A stretch of DNA of 64,000 nucleotides, from assembly GCF_018137945.1 (NCBI RefSeq), contig NZ_CP073089.1, positions 2,604,001-2,668,000 on the forward strand, in the 5' to 3' direction. The position numbers were made by a program, and so were the translations under genes. How positions within the stretch are numbered: position 1 is the stretch's first letter; each line of letters begins with the position of its first letter. The notes under the pieces were generated by a model. It saw only the letters and a program-made list of their open reading frames with translations. It was not told the origin of the DNA and did no database searches. This document shows positions 62,056 through 64,000 of the stretch, one piece after another. Source of the DNA: Brevibacterium sp. W7.2 (GTDB taxonomy: Bacteria > Actinomycetota > Actinomycetes > Actinomycetales > Brevibacteriaceae).

Positions 62056-62097
62056 CATCCGGGTGCCGGCTACCGGAGGACGATCAGCTGCGGGGCC

Positions 62098-63516
62098 TCA
62101 CCCGAGGTCGGCCGGCTGCGGGGCGGGAATGCCCGCCGCAGCCTCGAACCACATGCCGGCGGCCATGACGAGCCGGTCGGCGAACCGACAACCTGCGATC
62201 TGCACGCCGACGGTCCGGCCGTCACCGGTGTACCCGCCGAGGACGACGGCCGCCGGCTGCTCGGACATGTTGAAGGGCATCGTGAAGCCGATGTGCCCCA
62301 TCTTCTCGCTCGCGTCCGGATACGGCATCGGCCACTCGGCGGGAAAGGACGCCCCGGGGGCGACCGGCGAGAGCACGAGGTCGAACCCGTCGGTGGCAGC
62401 GACGGTGCGGCGCCGGATCTCCTGCACGCTGTGATAGCAGTCCATGAGCGTCGTGCCCGTGACGTGGGCCCCGCCCTGCGCCCATTGGCGGATGTAGGGC
62501 AGGATGAGATCCTGCTCGGCGAGCGGCAGAGCGCGCAGGTCGTTCCATGACCGCACCCGCCAGAACAGGTCCATGTCCCCCAGCAGGTCGTCGTCGATGA
62601 ATGGGTCGACGTCGACGACCTCGGCACCGGCGGCGGCGAACGTCCGCCCCGCCTCGGCGATCACCGCGGCGACCTCCGGGACCACCGGCTCACCGCAGCC
62701 GGCGTCGAGCTGGAGACCGATCCGCAGTCCCTGCGGCGAGAAGGCCGCGTCGGGTCCGAGCCCGGCGGGCCCGAGGTCCTCCTCGGCATCGGCGGCGAAC
62801 CTCGGCAGCCGGGAGTAGTCGCGGTCATCGGGGGCGGAGATGACGGGCATCACCGCTGCGACATCGGCCATCGACCGGGCGAGCGGTCCCGCGCAGCGTC
62901 CGAGGTAGGGGACGTCGAGTGGAACCCGACCGAAGCTCGGTTTGAGACCGGCCAGCCCCAGCCACGTGCATGGCAGGCGGATCGACCCGCCGATGTCCGA
63001 ACCGATGTGGATCGGGCCGTACCCGGCCGCGGCCGCGGCTCCGGCGCCCGCGCTCGACCCTCCCGTCGTCAGGCCCGGATCGAGCGGGGAGCGGGTGATC
63101 CCGTGGAGGGAGGAGACCCCCGAGGAGAGCATCCCCCAGTCCGGCATCGTCGTCGATCCGACGATGACGGCGCCCGCCTCCTCGAGTCGCGCGGTGATCG
63201 GCGCATCGTGGTCGGCGACGGGAACCTCGACCCAGGCATGTCCCGAGGGCATCGGCACTCCCCGACGCGCGATGTTCTCCTTGATCGTCACCGGCACTCC
63301 GTCGAGGCGACTGAGCGGGCGGTTCTCCCGCCACCGTCTCGCACTCGCCTCGGCGGCCGCGGTCGACCGCGCATCATCGCGGTGGACGAGGGCGTTGATG
63401 ACCGGTTCCCACACGTCCATCCGCTCCGCCACGTCGGCGAACACGTCGCGCGGATCGAAGTCCCCGGCGGCGAAGCCCGCCGTCATCTCCGCGGCTGAGC
63501 GGTCGGCCAAGGTCAT
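62098..63516 (-). CDS. Amidase (amidase signature family)
   Basis: 472 residues. The Ser-cisSer-Lys triad is complete: Lys79 in DGVPVTIKENI, Ser154/155 in TTGGSSAG and Ser178 in SDIGGSIR. The protein belongs to the stand-alone amidases rather than GatA: there is no gatC or gatB nearby, and the C-terminal part differs from GatA. Substrates could be amides or nylon-like oligomers. No clear ribosome-binding site was checked for the ATG at 63516. An ABC-transporter ATPase gene lies upstream, suggesting uptake and hydrolysis of a peptide or amide. Confidence 0.85.
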   Translation of the reverse strand: MTLADRSAAEMTAGFAAGDFDPRDVFADVAERMDVWEPVINALVHRDDARSTAAAEASARRWRENRPLSRLDGVPVTIKENIARRGVPMPSGHAWVEVPVADHDAPITARLEEAGAVIVGSTTMPDWGMLSSGVSSLHGITRSPLDPGLTTGGSSAGAGAAAAAGYGPIHIGSDIGGSIRLPCTWLGLAGLKPSFGRVPLDVPYLGRCAGPLARSMADVAAVMPVISAPDDRDYSRLPRFAADAEEDLGPAGLGPDAAFSPQGLRIGLQLDAGCGEPVVPEVAAVIAEAGRTFAAAGAEVVDVDPFIDDDLLGDMDLFWRVRSWNDLRALPLAEQDLILPYIRQWAQGGAHVTGTTLMDCYHSVQEIRRRTVAATDGFDLVLSPVAPGASFPAEWPMPYPDASEKMGHIGFTMPFNMSEQPAAVVLGGYTGDGRTVGVQIAGCRFADRLVMAAGMWFEAAAGIPAPQPADLG

Positions 63517-63540
63517 CGTCGTCCTTCTCTCTTCTCGTGG

Positions 63541-64000
63541 TCAGCGGGCGCCGGCGAGCGCCTCGGCGAGGTTGGGCGTCGCCGCGATGAGGCTTCTCGT
63601 GTACTCCTCACGCGGGTGCGCGTAGACGCCCTCGGTCGTGCCGGCCTCGACGATGCGGCCGTCCCTCATGACGATGACGTCCGAGCACAGGTGCCGGATG
63701 ACGCCGAGGTCGTGGGAGACGAAGACGAGGGTGAGGGCGTAGTCGTCGACGAGGTCGCTGAGCAGGTTGAGCACCTGCGCGCGCACGGAGACGTCGAGGG
63801 CGGAGACCGGTTCGTCGGCGACGAGGATCTGCGGGCGGGAGACGAGGGCGCGGGCGATCGAGATCCGCTGCCGCTGACCGCCGGAGAACTGGTGCGGGTA
63901 CCGGCGCATCGTGGCCGGGTCGAGGTCGACGGCGCGCAGCATCTCCTCGACCCTGGCCTCCCGCTCCTCCCGGCCGATGCCCTTGGCGATGAGCGGTTCG
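63541..64000 (-). CDS. Peptide/dipeptide ABC transporter ATP-binding protein, N-terminal part outside window
   Basis: Partial: 152 C-terminal residues, frame open to the right edge. The ABC signature FSGGQRQRISIARAL, Walker B ILVADEPVSALD, the D-loop and the H-loop VSHDLG are present. The end VYAHPREEYTRSLIAATP is the oligopeptide/dipeptide (OppD/DppF) C-terminal motif. It couples ATP hydrolysis to import of peptides or similar solutes. Its stop is 24 bases before the amidase start, so the amidase probably belongs to the same operon. Confidence 0.92.
   Translation of the reverse strand, partial: EPLIAKGIGREEREARVEEMLRAVDLDPATMRRYPHQFSGGQRQRISIARALVSRPQILVADEPVSALDVSVRAQVLNLLSDLVDDYALTLVFVSHDLGVIRHLCSDVIVMRDGRIVEAGTTEGVYAHPREEYTRSLIAATPNLAEALAGAR

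Overview
The window looks like chromosomal DNA of a high-GC (about 70%) actinobacterium of the Brevibacterium type. The evidence is gene content and order: the mfd-mazG-eno-ftsB-DUF501-ppx block, prs-glmU-tRNA-Gln, purN-purH-DUF3017 beside a DUF6350 gene, an actinobacterial inositol-phosphate synthase, and an MT0933-type antitoxin-like protein. The genus is an inference. I saw no rRNA, CRISPR array, prophage or insertion sequence. About 55 protein genes and two tRNAs are described.

Layout. 1-3129 (minus): the start of an AAA-type ATPase running off the left edge, then a three-gene operon built on a PutP/PanF-like sodium symporter. 3262-10003: acetoacetyl-CoA synthetase (plus), then a membrane-anchored sulfite-oxidase-fold enzyme, a Bax-inhibitor-1-like protein and an AbgT transporter (minus). 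10056-15029: tandem repeats, ino1, prfC, and a lower-GC kinase-like gene lying between two 142-bp direct repeats. 15112-21513: hrpA, an Nramp-like transporter and a DUF4186 gene (minus). 21576-26508: mostly small membrane proteins, an AEC transporter, a DUF1461 protein and a stress-type SDR (plus). 26565-31546: ppk2, an MFS transporter, an odd tRNA with a UAA anticodon, an HxlR regulator divergent from an NAD(P)-binding reductase, and a lipoprotein. 31713-45035 (minus): ndh with a Rex-like operator, a mycosin-like protease, ppx, DUF501, ftsB, then a foreign AbiEi/DUF559 gene (plus) that splits ftsB from eno, then eno, a tyrosine phosphatase, mazG and mfd. 45280-51986: rhomboid protease, pth, rplY, an alpha/beta hydrolase, prs, glmU, tRNA-Gln and a small membrane protein. 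52126-64000: pcrA, an MT0933-type protein, DUF3017, purH, purN, two membrane-protein genes, a large repeat-rich membrane-anchored protein, an amidase and the end of a peptide ABC-transporter ATPase.

Themes. Housekeeping dominates: nucleotide and cell-wall precursor supply (prs, glmU, purN, purH), translation (prfC, pth, rplY), repair and RNA metabolism (mfd, pcrA, hrpA), glycolysis and respiration (eno, ndh), and polyphosphate (ppk2, ppx). Many genes appear to be translated from leaderless mRNAs: a TANNNT-like -10 box stands only 6-7 nt before the start codon.

Most interesting signals. (1) A family of intergenic repeats brackets the only two clearly accessory genes, the kinase-like gene and the AbiEi/DUF559 gene. 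(2) A class I-shaped tRNA carries a UAA (Leu) anticodon. (3) A Rex-type operator overlaps the ndh promoter. (4) CGCCGAGG(C/T)G is a strongly recurring motif in genes and intergenic hairpins. (5) A DUF3017 gene has no usual start codon.
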